Shown here piece by piece: positions 1 through 8,677 of a DNA stretch of 64,000 nt (positions within the stretch are counted from its first letter, which is position 1; the number at the start of each line of letters is the position of its first letter). Origin of the DNA: 66-474 sp035606235 (GTDB lineage: Bacteria; Pseudomonadota; Gammaproteobacteria; Xanthomonadales; Rhodanobacteraceae); NCBI GenBank assembly GCA_035606235.1, contig DATNFU010000016.1, positions 1-64,000 of the forward strand, read 5' to 3'. The position numbers were made by a program, and so were the translations under genes. The notes under the pieces were generated by a model, which was not told the DNA's origin, did no database searches, and saw nothing but the letters and a program-made list of their open reading frames with translations.

Positions 1-200
1 TGCTGGACTATGTGCGCCCGCATCGCGGCACACGGCGTTTATTGACGAGGCTGTGGCAACCTTGGGTGCACTGGGCGTACGGCGCAAGTTTCGATCGCGA
101 TACGGAGCGGTACATTCCGATGGCCGGCTTGCGCGTGCACCGGGCGGATTTCGTGGTGGCGGATTTGATACGGTTGATCGAAATTGAACGGCAACCGTGA
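1..200 (+). CDS. Class I SAM-dependent methyltransferase, C-terminal fragment
   Basis: The gene enters from outside the window. Frame 3 is open from the first base and stops at 198-200, giving about 65 C-terminal residues. The tail reads as the end of a UbiE/PmtA-like class I methyltransferase: a YVRP stretch, then Gly-Ala-Ser-Phe-Asp-Arg-Asp, then an aromatic/AGL beta-strand pair. These enzymes transfer a methyl group from S-adenosylmethionine. The SAM-binding GxGxG motif would lie upstream and cannot be seen, so the substrate is unknown. The gene converges on the kinase gene downstream, with only 35 bp between the stop codons. Confidence 0.55.
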   Translation, partial: LDYVRPHRGTRRLLTRLWQPWVHWAYGASFDRDTERYIPMAGLRVHRADFVVADLIRLIEIERQP

Positions 201-235
201 TGGTTCGTGCATGCGCGACTGCTATGCCGATGCGC

Positions 236-3010
236 CTACGTCTTTGCCGCAAGCAGCCGCTGCATCGTGGAGGTCAGCGCATCCATAGAGAGGGGCTTGC
301 CGATGTGCGCGTCGAAGCCGGCACGCAACGCGCGTTGCACGTCGTTGGGACGGGTGAAGCCGGTCATCGCGACCAGCGGCACCCGCGCGCCCTTGGGCAG
401 CGCCCGCAGACGCTGCGCCAATTCGTAGCCATCCATGTTCGGCATGCCGATGTCGGCGAACACGATGTCGTAGCGCGTATCTTCGACCAGAGCCAGCGCC
501 TGTGCGCCGTCCCTGGCGACGTCCACGCTGGCGCCTTCCAGCTCCAGCAATTGCGCCAGGGTCTGCAGGGCCTCGACCGCATCGTCGGCGATCAACACCT
601 TGCGGCCTTGCCAGAGCCCCCCTTCCTGGGCCTCGCTGGCTGGCAATGGTGGCGCGTTGAGCGCGTCGTATTCGTAAAGCGGCAGCCACACGCTGAAAGT
701 CGAGCCGTGGCCGATGCCTTCGGATTGGACGTTTATGCGTCCGTTATGCCGTTGCACCAGTTGCTTGACCAGTGCCAGCCCGATGCCCAACCCGCCCTTG
801 CCGCTGAGCGCGCGATTGGGCGCCTGCCCGAACATTTCGAAGATGCGCGGCAGAAAATACGGCTCGATGCCCTGCCCGGAATCCTGCACGCTCAGGCGCG
901 CGAGATTGTCCTCCACCGACACGCGCACCAAAATCCTGCCGCCGGCGGACGTGAACTTGATCGCGTTGCTCAACAGGTTCCAGACGATCTGTTCCAGCCG
1001 CGCGGGGTCGGCGCGCACGATCACCGGATGTTCCGGAAGCTCGCAGGATAATTCGAGCGCGGCGGTTGAGGAATCGGCGCTGGCGACATCCACGATGCCG
1101 CACGCAATGGCGCCGATATCCACCGCTTCCATGTGCAGCACCAGTTTGCCGGTGCGGATCCGCGAGATATCCAGCAGATCGTCGATGATCTTGCTCTGGC
1201 CGCGGATGGCGCGCCGGATCATCTGCAATGCCAGATCCATTTGCGGCGAAACGCTCGTCCTTGGCAGCCGTGACAGCAGATCGGTATTGACGCTGATCAG
1301 GTTCAACGGGTTCTTCAACTCGTGCGAGATCACCGCCAGGAAGTCATCCTTCAGGGCGCTCGCAGCTTCCACTTCGCTGCGCAATTCACTGCCGGTGCGC
1401 GACTGCTGCCTTGCCGCGTCGGAATCGCGCAATTCGCGGCGGGTGGTGTTGCGCACGATCTTGACGAAGCCGTGGCCGTTGTCGTCGATGCGGCTGAGCA
1501 CGCCGCTGCAGAACACATGTTCGCCCTGCATGGTGAGATGCCAGCGCGCCACCTCGATGTGGCCGCTTTCGGCGGCTTCTGCCAGTTCGGTTTGCGGCAC
1601 ATTGGCAGCGACGTCTTCCGGTGTGAACAGGCGCTCGAAATTCTGATTGAGCATGGCCTCGCCCGGATAACCGAACAGCGTTTCCGCACCGGAGTTCCAG
1701 GCGGTGATCCGGCCGGCATCGTCGAGCACGATGATGGCGTAATCGTGCGTGGCCGCCGCGGCAAGCCGCAGCTTGTCCTCGCTGGCGCTGATCTGCTGCT
1801 CGGCATGGTGGAGGCCGGTGACGTCGAAGAAAGTGAGCACCGCGCCATCGATGCGGTTTTCCGCGGTGCGATACGGCAGCACGCGCGCGATGTACCAGCG
1901 CCCGTCGACGCTGCGCACCTCCCGTTCGGCCGGACGCAGCGCCTGGAATGCCGCTGCGGCATCGTCGGCGAGATGCGGATATTCCAGGCGGCTGGTGATA
2001 TCGAGCAGGCTGCGGCCGACGTCGCCGGTGATCAGGTTGAACAGATCCGCCGCGCGTGGCGTGTAACGCTTGATGCGCAGCCCGGCATCCACGAACAGGC
2101 TGGCGACATCGGTGGAACCGATGAAGTTCTGCAGATCATCGTTGCTCTTGGCCAGTTCCTCCACCTTGGTCTTCAACTCGTAATTGACGGTGGTCAGTTC
2201 CTCGTTGACCGACTGCAATTCCTCCTTGCTGGTTTCCAGTTCCTCGGTGGTCGAACGCAGTTCCTCGTTGAGCGCCTGCAGCTCCTCGTTGGAAGCCTTC
2301 AATTCCTCGTTGGAGGTTTCGTACTGCTCGGTGGTGGTTTGCAGGCGCTCGCGCGTGCGTTGCAGTTCTTCTTCCATGTTGAGCAGCACGCTGCTCTTGT
2401 CCTGGCCCGGGATCGGCTCGAGGCTGGGCCCGAGCGCGTCTTCCACTTCATCGAACAGCACCAGCACGAATTCGGCATTTGCTTCCGGGTCGCGGAACGG
2501 TCGCGCAACGATATTGACGAAACGCGCGGGCTTGCCATCCTCCTCGATCTTGACCCGCGCCTCGACGCTTTTATTGGTGTGGATCGCCTGGAACAGCGTG
2601 CTGCGCAGATCGATGCGCAGGGCCGGTTCAATCACCGCCACCAGATTGTGGGTGGGCTCGCCGCCGCCGAAACGCAGGTAGCGCCCGGCATGCTCGGAGG
2701 CATGCACGATGTTGGAGTCGCGATCCACGATCACGCTGGGCGGCGCGTAGAACTCCAGCACGCGCTGATGCACGTCGGCGAACGAGAAGCCGCGTTGATC
2801 GCGGGTTGCCCGCGCGCCCTGCCCTGCGGGCGCGGGTTTGCCGTCTATCCGTAGCGGCAGCGGGGCGAGGCGGGTGCCGCGCGCCAGGGCGCGCGCACGA
2901 TAGATATGGTGTTTCTTGTCCACCACCTCGAAATGCTGGGCGGCCGCGTCCGCCGATTCCGAATTGCCGAGGAACAACCAGCCACCGGGGCGCAATGCAA
3001 AATGGAACAT
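236..3010 (-). CDS. PAS-histidine kinase-receiver part of a frameshifted CheB/CheR/PAS/kinase fusion
   Basis: This is the C-terminal part of the same gene, in another frame. It resumes the CheR domain at RLLEMFHFALRPGG and continues with a PAS-like segment. A long heptad-type coiled coil rich in Glu/Leu/Asn follows (bases about 2150-2390), then two more PAS domains. The HisKA domain has its phospho-accepting His in VISHELKNPL. The HATPase has N, G1 (DSGQGI) and G2 (GIGLALVKQL) boxes. A C-terminal receiver carries the acceptor Asp in DIGMPNMDG. The listed start is the first ATG after the break. On its own this piece would still contain a complete kinase and receiver. Rejoined with the upstream part the protein would be about 1,380 residues, the normal size for this architecture. 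Confidence 0.75.
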   Translation of the reverse strand: MFHFALRPGGWLFLGNSESADAAAQHFEVVDKKHHIYRARALARGTRLAPLPLRIDGKPAPAGQGARATRDQRGFSFADVHQRVLEFYAPPSVIVDRDSNIVHASEHAGRYLRFGGGEPTHNLVAVIEPALRIDLRSTLFQAIHTNKSVEARVKIEEDGKPARFVNIVARPFRDPEANAEFVLVLFDEVEDALGPSLEPIPGQDKSSVLLNMEEELQRTRERLQTTTEQYETSNEELKASNEELQALNEELRSTTEELETSKEELQSVNEELTTVNYELKTKVEELAKSNDDLQNFIGSTDVASLFVDAGLRIKRYTPRAADLFNLITGDVGRSLLDITSRLEYPHLADDAAAAFQALRPAEREVRSVDGRWYIARVLPYRTAENRIDGAVLTFFDVTGLHHAEQQISASEDKLRLAAAATHDYAIIVLDDAGRITAWNSGAETLFGYPGEAMLNQNFERLFTPEDVAANVPQTELAEAAESGHIEVARWHLTMQGEHVFCSGVLSRIDDNGHGFVKIVRNTTRRELRDSDAARQQSRTGSELRSEVEAASALKDDFLAVISHELKNPLNLISVNTDLLSRLPRTSVSPQMDLALQMIRRAIRGQSKIIDDLLDISRIRTGKLVLHMEAVDIGAIACGIVDVASADSSTAALELSCELPEHPVIVRADPARLEQIVWNLLSNAIKFTSAGGRILVRVSVEDNLARLSVQDSGQGIEPYFLPRIFEMFGQAPNRALSGKGGLGIGLALVKQLVQRHNGRINVQSEGIGHGSTFSVWLPLYEYDALNAPPLPASEAQEGGLWQGRKVLIADDAVEALQTLAQLLELEGASVDVARDGAQALALVEDTRYDIVFADIGMPNMDGYELAQRLRALPKGARVPLVAMTGFTRPNDVQRALRAGFDAHIGKPLSMDALTSTMQRLLAAKT

Positions 3011-4380
3011 CTCCAGCAGCCGGCCTGGATTTCGCGATCGAGATAAATCAGCAGATTGCGGCAACTGATCAGGCTGGTGTTGGAGAACGGCGGATCGCGC
3101 AAGACGTTGTGCAGCGCGAACAGCACACGATCGCGGATCCCCTTGTTGACGCGATAGCGGTGCTGCTCCTTGGTGAAGAACTGGCGCAGCCGCGCCGGCG
3201 CCATGTCGGTGATGATCGATTCCGGATATACGCCCGCGCGCGCGGTCGCAATCGCCTTCTCGTCGATATCGCTGGCAAAGACCTGATAAAGGGGCGGGGC
3301 ATTCAGCGTATCGGCGTGGTCGGCCAGCAGCATCGCGAGCGAATAGGCCTCCTCGCCGCTCGCGCAGCCCGGCACCCATACGCGCACCTGTTCGGGTGGA
3401 CGGGTTGCCTCGAACAGTTGCGGAACGATTTCGCGTTCCAGCGCTTCGAAAGCTTCGCGGTCGCGGAAGAAATTGGTGACGCCGATCAGCATGTCGTCCA
3501 GCAGCGTCTTGTTTTCATCCGGATGCGTGCGCAGGAATTCGCGGTAGCCGGGCAGGTCTTTCACCAGGTTCACCTGCATGCGCCGCTCGATCCGGCGCAG
3601 CACGGTGGCGCGCTTGTAATGGCGGAAATCGTGGCCGGAACGCGCCGCGAGGATCTCCAGGATTTCCTGCAAGGCGTGCTCGGCTTCCGAGCGCGTATCC
3701 ACCAGCACGGGCAGCACCGGCTCGGCGTCGGGCTCGGGTCTGGGCAACCGGATTTCGCGCGCATTGCGCCACCACCCGACCAGCTTGTCGGGTATCTCGG
3801 CTACCGGCAGCACGAAATCGATGTGCTCGCTGGCGATCGCGTTGCGCGGCATGTCTTCGTATTCGGCATCTTCCGGCGTCTGCGCGAAGGTGATGCCGCC
3901 CTGCTCCTTGATACGCGCGATGCCGACCGCGCCGTCGGCGCCGGTGCCCGACAGCACGATGCCGACCGCCTTGTCCCGATGGGTGTCGGCCAGCGTGCGG
4001 AAGAACAGATCAATGGCGACATGATGGCCGCGCGGACGCTCCGCCGGGGTCACGCGCAGATAGCCGTCGCTCATCACCAGATCGTTGGCGGGCGAGATCA
4101 CGTAGACGTGATTGCGCTCCAGCGGGGTGGCCTCGCTGACCTGCGTGACCGGCATGCGGGTGGCGGTCTGCAACACCTTGTCGGCCATGCTCTCGTGCTT
4201 GGGCGACAGGTGCAGGATCACCACGAACGTCATGCCGTTGTCTTTCGGCATGTTTTCCAGAAACCGCTTGAGTGCGACCACGCCGCCAGCCGAAGCGCCC
4301 AGGCCGACTACCGGAAACTTGAGGTCGGAACGCAGGTGCATATCCGCATTATGCGCCGTGCCGGTTTGGTGGTCGGTCAT
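2845..4380 (-). CDS. CheB methylesterase-CheR methyltransferase part of a frameshifted CheB/CheR/PAS/kinase fusion
   Basis: This is the N-terminal part of a large hybrid sensor protein. The CheB methylesterase domain (about residues 20-200) shows the catalytic Ser in GLGASAGG, the His in VILHLSPKHES and the Asp in SGTGADG. A CheR glutamate methyltransferase domain follows, with its SAM-binding motif PGCASGEEAYS. Family members of this build modify chemoreceptor-like proteins or sense through PAS domains. The reading frame is sound up to LIYLDREIQ, near base 3027. After that it runs out of frame to a stop at 2845, so the last 60 or so residues are nonsense. An ATG at 4413 is also possible. I prefer 4380 because AGGGA lies about 12 bases upstream and the next residues begin a plausible linker. 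Confidence 0.75.
   Translation of the reverse strand: MTDHQTGTAHNADMHLRSDLKFPVVGLGASAGGVVALKRFLENMPKDNGMTFVVILHLSPKHESMADKVLQTATRMPVTQVSEATPLERNHVYVISPANDLVMSDGYLRVTPAERPRGHHVAIDLFFRTLADTHRDKAVGIVLSGTGADGAVGIARIKEQGGITFAQTPEDAEYEDMPRNAIASEHIDFVLPVAEIPDKLVGWWRNAREIRLPRPEPDAEPVLPVLVDTRSEAEHALQEILEILAARSGHDFRHYKRATVLRRIERRMQVNLVKDLPGYREFLRTHPDENKTLLDDMLIGVTNFFRDREAFEALEREIVPQLFEATRPPEQVRVWVPGCASGEEAYSLAMLLADHADTLNAPPLYQVFASDIDEKAIATARAGVYPESIITDMAPARLRQFFTKEQHRYRVNKGIRDRVLFALHNVLRDPPFSNTSLISCRNLLIYLDREIQAGCWRCSILHCAPVAGCSSAIRNRRTRPPSISRWWTRNTISIVRAPWRAAPASPRCRYG
3021..3026 (-). other. Frameshift site in the CheB/CheR hybrid kinase gene
   Basis: The two halves of the conserved CheR sequence join here. 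Upstream the frame gives LDREIQ, and downstream a different frame gives RLLEMFHFAL. In intact relatives these run on directly (LDRE.Q..LLE.FH.AL). Inserting one base in the CCGGCC run restores the frame, so a single-base deletion or a sequencing error is the simplest explanation. Confidence 0.75.
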
Positions 4381-4549
4381 GCCGAGGCTCAGTCCCTGCC
4401 GGGCGGCTATCATGCCCCAATGGGCTGTAAGCGCAAGTTATCGGGATATTTTATTCCCATCCCTGCGTCTCCTTGAAACGGAACGGGTGCGCTATTTTCA
4501 GCCTTCCCTGCGAAAGGCAGGGAGTGGGCTCAGGTGCCGCAACCGTCCA

Positions 4550-5248
4550 TCAGTCCGCCGGCAGGCGCAGCTCGAAGGCCGTGCCCTGCCCCGTATTCTG
4601 CGCGCTCAGCGAGCCGCCGTGCGCGAGCGCGATGCGCCGCGCCATCGCCAGGCCGATGCCGCTGTGGCGGTCGCGGCGGGTGGAGAAAAAGGGATCGAAA
4701 ATGCGCGGCAGGTGCAGGGGATCGACACCCGGGCCGTCGTCGGTGATGCGTATCCTGATCTCATCGCCCATGCGATCCGCCTGCAGGGCAATGCGCTTGC
4801 CGCCGTGATCGAAGGCATTGCGCAGCAGTTCGGTGAACAACCGCCGCAACGCGGTCGGGTCGCCGTCCACGTGGAACTCGCCCATCGGCGCATCACTGAT
4901 GATCTCGCCGCGGTCGCTGAGCATGCGCGCGGCCTCGTCCAGCATCCCGATCGGGTCGACACCGTGCTGGCGCTGGTTGATCGTGGCGGTCAGGTAATCC
5001 TGCGCGTCACGCAGGATGCGCGCACAGCGCATGCAATCGCCGCCGATGCGATCGAGCGCTTCGGCCGCCTTGTCGTACTGGCCGCGGGCCAGCATCAGCT
5101 TGGCCAGTTCCGTGCTCATCGCCGCGGCGTTGAGCGGGTTGACCAACTCGTGCGCCAGATCGCCGATCACCTGGGCAATCCCGGTATCCGGCGCGAGTGC
5201 CGCCCGCTCTGCGGTTTCCCCTACGGCTGAGGTGCGGGATGAGTTCAT
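4550..5248 (-). CDS. Small soluble histidine kinase
   Basis: A 232-residue cytoplasmic sensor kinase core with no membrane segment and almost no input domain. The H-box DLAHELVNPL carries the phospho-accepting His near residue 33. The N-box (ELLRNAFDHG), G1 box (DDGPGVDP), F-box (FDPFFSTRRD) and G2 box (GIGLAMARRI) are all present, so ATP binding and autophosphorylation look intact. It is divergently transcribed from the receiver-like gene at 5512, across 263 bp that must hold both promoters. The CheB/CheR kinase gene lies downstream on the same strand, 170 bp away. Without an input domain it probably depends on a partner protein for its signal; that is inference. Confidence 0.85.
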   Translation of the reverse strand: MNSSRTSAVGETAERAALAPDTGIAQVIGDLAHELVNPLNAAAMSTELAKLMLARGQYDKAAEALDRIGGDCMRCARILRDAQDYLTATINQRQHGVDPIGMLDEAARMLSDRGEIISDAPMGEFHVDGDPTALRRLFTELLRNAFDHGGKRIALQADRMGDEIRIRITDDGPGVDPLHLPRIFDPFFSTRRDRHSGIGLAMARRIALAHGGSLSAQNTGQGTAFELRLPAD

Positions 5249-5511
5249 GTGGCTTCCCTGCGGATGGTCCAGCGATTATGCGCCAGCCGGCCGGCGAAAG
5301 CACAGCCGCCGGAATGTGCCTGGCGCAGTCGGCATCGTCTTCGTCTCCGCGTTGCGAGCTGAAAGAAATTCGCGCGTGCGCAAAAAATCCTGCCCGGTTC
5401 CCTCGCGGCCGCACTGCGGAGTTAATGCAGGACGCGGCTCGGCGCATTCCAAATTCGTGGCACGCTACTTGCGATAGCGCGGCCGTTGACGCGCTCAGGG
5501 AGGAATGCGCA

Positions 5512-6027
5512 ATGGAAACCCTCATCATCGCCGACCGCGACGTGGATCAGGCGCAGGCGACCATGCTCGCGGTGCGCAATGCGGGCTTTGACGATCCCAT
5601 TTTCTATGTCCGCAGCGGCGCCGCGCTGCTCGCCCGGCTTTCAGGTTCCGCACAGAAAGCCAAGCCACCTGCCGCGATCTGGATCGGGCTCGAACTGCTG
5701 CGCGACTGCGGGCCGGAATTGGCCCGATGCCTGCGGCTCGCGGAAACACCGATCGCATTGACCGCGATGCTGTCCAGCGACAGGGAACGCTCGCAACTCG
5801 AACAATGCGGCTTCCGCAACGTGGATTATGTGGTGCGCCCAATCAAGCCATCGGATGTGCTGCGCCTGCTGGGCTTGCGCGGCAAATCGAAAACTCCGGT
5901 GCAGGGCAATCCCAAATTGTTGTGGGAGCCCACGCCGCTGGCCGACCGGCCGCCGGGTCTGCAACAGCAGGCAGCTTTCGCCGCGAGAGCCGCCGGTCAG
6001 TTCGCGGATATGCATGCGGCCAAGTGA
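5512..6027 (+). CDS. Receiver-like protein lacking the phospho-acceptor Asp (pseudo-receiver)
   Basis: A 171-residue protein with an Rcp1-style receiver fold over about residues 1-122, then a Pro/Gln/Ala-rich tail of about 50 residues. The acidic pocket is partly kept (ADRD at 7-10), as is the switch Thr in IALTAM. The acceptor position in the beta-3 strand reads IWIGLEL, with Gly59 where Asp is expected. The conserved Lys before Pro is Arg109 (VVRPIKP). It therefore probably cannot be phosphorylated in the usual way and may act as a constitutive or protein-binding partner. AGGGAGGA at 5498-5505 sets the start. It is divergent from the small histidine kinase. Confidence 0.75.
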   Translation: METLIIADRDVDQAQATMLAVRNAGFDDPIFYVRSGAALLARLSGSAQKAKPPAAIWIGLELLRDCGPELARCLRLAETPIALTAMLSSDRERSQLEQCGFRNVDYVVRPIKPSDVLRLLGLRGKSKTPVQGNPKLLWEPTPLADRPPGLQQQAAFAARAAGQFADMHAAK

Positions 6028-6090
6028 GCGTGCTCACCATTCGCCCCGGGCTGACCCAGGGCGAACGATGAGGCGGTTCCGCCGCAGGGC

Positions 6091-7056
6091 TCAATGCGGC
6101 GAACTTCCGCTCTGGTTCCGCGAGGAACTTGAAACGCCGCTGGAGGTAGCCGAGGTACCCTGCGAGGAAGCCGTCGAGCCGAGCGAGCCGCTCGCCATCT
6201 GCTTGTCATAGGGCCAGTCGCCGCGCGACTGCACGCGAATTTCGTTGCGTACGTCCTTGACACCGCTGCATTCGCCGGCGAGATCCTCGATGCGGTGCTT
6301 GATCCAGCGCTGCTCGACGTTGCCGCTCAGCGTGACCACACCATCCTTGACCTCGACCGAGACATCGCTGGCGTCTATGTCATCGGCATCCATCAACTGT
6401 TCGTTGAGATCCTCGCGGATGCGGTCATCCGAACGCGTGTAGTTTTTCGGCCCGCGGCCGCGAAAACCCTGCCCGCGGTTCAAATCGCTGCCGTACCGGT
6501 ACGGTTGGGTACGTTGCAGGCTGTCATAGTCACCGCGATAGCCGCGCGCCAAACTGCCCTCGCCGCGTGCGCCGAACTGGCCGGAACGGTCACCGTAATC
6601 GCCATAACCGGTGCGTCCGCCCGCGCTGCCGTAATCTCGGTAGGCCCCGGAACGGGTGCCGCCCGCGCGCAGCTCGTCGTAATCGCCATAGTCGCCGGGG
6701 CGGCTGCCGGCTCGAAAACTCGCCTGCTCGCCACCGGAGCGGTAACGCTGCGCGCCGCCAAAGCCACGCTCGCTGCCGCCCTGCCCGGCCCAGGATTGTT
6801 CGCGCTGGTTGTCGCTGTCGCGCCAGAAACCCGATTGCCGTTCCGAAGTGCCATAGTTGTCGTCATCTTCGTTCCACGATTCGCTGCCGCGCGCGTATTC
6901 GCGATCCTGATCGCCGAACGAACGCTGGTGCCGCGACTGCCCGCTCGCATCGCGCCCATACCATTCGCCGCCCAGGCCGCGCATGCGCTCGCCCCCGCCT
7001 GCATACCGCTCGTTGCGTCCGCCGCCTTCCCGGCCTTGCTGGTATTTTCGTTCCAT
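6091..7056 (-). CDS. BON-domain protein with a Gly/Arg/Tyr-rich N-terminal region
   Basis: A protein of 321 residues in three parts. Residues 1 to about 205 are low complexity, very rich in Gly, Arg, Asp, Ser, Tyr and Gln, with many RGG, YGDY and SGR-type repeats. A BON domain (about 208-277) has the typical GVVTLSGNV strand and a GVKDVRNEI end. The tail is Ser/Thr/Gly-rich. BON domains bind membranes or phospholipids and occur in osmotic-shock proteins such as OsmY. There is no signal peptide, unlike OsmY, so a cytoplasmic location is likely. GGAGAAAGG lies just before the chosen ATG. The N-terminal composition resembles intrinsically disordered RNA-binding or condensate-forming segments, which is inference. 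Confidence 0.7.
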   Translation of the reverse strand: MERKYQQGREGGGRNERYAGGGERMRGLGGEWYGRDASGQSRHQRSFGDQDREYARGSESWNEDDDNYGTSERQSGFWRDSDNQREQSWAGQGGSERGFGGAQRYRSGGEQASFRAGSRPGDYGDYDELRAGGTRSGAYRDYGSAGGRTGYGDYGDRSGQFGARGEGSLARGYRGDYDSLQRTQPYRYGSDLNRGQGFRGRGPKNYTRSDDRIREDLNEQLMDADDIDASDVSVEVKDGVVTLSGNVEQRWIKHRIEDLAGECSGVKDVRNEIRVQSRGDWPYDKQMASGSLGSTASSQGTSATSSGVSSSSRNQSGSSPH

Positions 7057-7123
7057 GGTTGCCTTTCTCCGATGTGGCGCATCCTGCGCGTTGAAGCCGC
7101 CCGTCCATAGCCTGCCCATTGCA

Positions 7124-7231
7124 TGCGTTCATCCATGAACGCGGAATCAAAACGCGGCCATCCCTGGCTGCACCATTGTTTTGCGTTCATCCATGAACAC
7201 GAATATCAGCAAGCAGCCGTCCCTGGCTGCA
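7124..7231. repeat. Two tandem copies of a ~58-bp palindrome-bearing repeat
   Basis: Two copies, at 7124-7172 and 7182-7231, share TGCGTTCATCCATGAAC at the left end and TCCCTGGCTGCA at the right, with variable middles. The first copy begins with a perfect palindrome, GCGTTCAT-CC-ATGAACGC (7125-7142). The array sits between the hemerythrin gene and the BON gene start, in the upstream region of the BON gene. Confidence 0.75.
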
Positions 7232-7301
7232 GTTCTCTGCAAGAGCATCACCCGAGCCTCAGTCAAGCATCGCTCGAGCATCTCTCACCCGTTCCATTTT
7301 T

Positions 7302-7787
7302 CTAATCATCGACTTGCTCCTCCACCCTGCCCGCCGCCGCTGCCAGCATTGCCTCGCGGCAAGCGACGATTTGCAATCCCAGCGCGGCCTGATCCAGCCG
7401 GCTGGCCTCCAGCAGCGGCAGGATGCGTTGCTCCTCCTCGCGCACGTGATGTCGAAAATGCTTGCGGATCACCTTGACCCGCGCCTGAAACAGCCGGTCG
7501 GACTTGTGCGACGTGATCAACTCGATGAGGAAATATTTCTGCGATACGTTCTCGACCGCGGCTTCGTCAAGCAGTTCCCGGCCGTGTGCATCCAGCGCCG
7601 CACGCGCGGCTGGATGAAATACCTCCTCCTGCACGCGCATGTGCACCGACAACGCCATCGCGATCTGACTGAGCAGTCGCGCGCGCTCGGGCGCATCCGC
7701 CGCCAGCGCTTCGTAACGCGAAAACAGTGTCTCGACCTGGGTGTGTTCCTGCTTCAACAACTCGGTCGCGTGCAATCCGTTGTTCAT
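7302..7787 (-). CDS. Hemerythrin (HHE) domain protein
   Basis: A 161-residue all-helical protein with the spaced His/Glu ligands of a hemerythrin di-iron site: KQEHTQVE near the start, HMRVQEEVFHP in the second helix, a single His in ITSHKSD, and HFRHHVREEE in the last helix. Cytoplasmic HHE proteins bind oxygen or nitric oxide, or help repair iron centres under stress. The ATG at 7787 is chosen because the family begins close to the first ligand helix and a GAGGG precedes it. It lies upstream of the BON-domain gene on the same strand, about 245 bp away across the tandem repeat, so the two could share a stress response. Confidence 0.85.
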   Translation of the reverse strand: MNNGLHATELLKQEHTQVETLFSRYEALAADAPERARLLSQIAMALSVHMRVQEEVFHPAARAALDAHGRELLDEAAVENVSQKYFLIELITSHKSDRLFQARVKVIRKHFRHHVREEEQRILPLLEASRLDQAALGLQIVACREAMLAAAAGRVEEQVDD

Positions 7788-8082
7788 GCGCGAGGCCCTC
7801 GTTCCCTCGTGGCCGCAGGTCGCAAGTCGCGTGCCAAGGAGCCGGGCGGATTTCAACCGGATTGCGCGAAGGAGCCCGCGCCGCATTTGGCGCGGTATGC
7901 TGCGCGCCGACGGGCGGTTGGCAAGGAAAAAATGCGCGCCTTGTAACAAGCAGGCGGTCGTCGTGATCTCGACCTACAAAGATCGCGACAAAAAAAGGCG
8001 TTCCCGGCGAAATTCTTTCCCGGCGTTTGTAGTGTGTGCCGCGCGCACGACCTGGTGCGGCGAACCGATCCGCTCGCGCGCC

Positions 8083-8565
8083 CTATCTTCTCGCACGAAA
8101 GAACTCGCGCAACAGTGCGGCGGATTGTTCGGCGAGCAAACCTTCGCGTACCTCGATGCGGTGGTTGTGGCGTTCGGAAACCAGCGTGTCGAACACGCTG
8201 CCGGCCGCGCCGGTTTTCGGGTCGCGCGCCGCGTACACCACCTTCGCTACCCGCGCGTGCACCAGCGCCATCGCGCACATCGCGCAGGGTTCCAGGGTCA
8301 CGTACAAAGTGGAATCGGGGATGCGGTGATTGCGGAGCTTCTGACCGGCTTCGCGCAGTGCGCCGATTTCCGCATGCGCACTCGCATCGGCCAGGGTGAT
8401 GTTGCGGTTCCAGCCTTCGCCGACGATCTCGCCATTCAGCACCAGCACCGCGCCAACCGGCACTTCGCCCTCGGCGTCGCGCGCGTGCGCCGCAAGCTCC
8501 AGCGCGCGTCGCATGCAGGTCGCGTCCTCGGGCGAGAACGGCGTTGGCGGGATTTCAGCGGCCAT
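8083..8565 (-). CDS. tadA: tRNA adenosine(34) deaminase TadA
   Basis: Zinc-dependent deaminase that converts the wobble adenosine of tRNA-Arg(ACG) to inosine. The catalytic site is clear: HAEIGALREAG supplies the zinc-binding His and the proton-shuttle Glu, and PCAMCAMA supplies the two zinc-binding Cys residues. The length of 160 residues fits the family. A TTG 15 bases further upstream could also start the protein; I chose the ATG. There is no good Shine-Dalgarno before either. It follows guaA on the same strand after about 150 bp containing a REP-like palindrome. Confidence 0.95.
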   Translation of the reverse strand: MAAEIPPTPFSPEDATCMRRALELAAHARDAEGEVPVGAVLVLNGEIVGEGWNRNITLADASAHAEIGALREAGQKLRNHRIPDSTLYVTLEPCAMCAMALVHARVAKVVYAARDPKTGAAGSVFDTLVSERHNHRIEVREGLLAEQSAALLREFFRARR

Positions 8566-8677
8566 TTTGGAGGCAAGCAAGGACGCGAGAATTGTATCTG
8601 GGCAGACTCGGTGCCAAGCGCGCTAATTCCGGCGCAACCCGGAATGCATCTTGATCTTTGCCCCGAAAGCACCATGG

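Noticed and set aside
197..2854. Open frames on the plus strand across the hybrid kinase gene
   Set aside because: They mirror the coding minus strand; domains and active-site residues are all on the minus strand.
7850..8082. Possible intrinsic terminator after tadA (T-tract near 7990 on the minus strand)
   Set aside because: The GC-rich blocks before the T-run are direct copies (CGCCGGGAA), not complementary, so no convincing stem forms.
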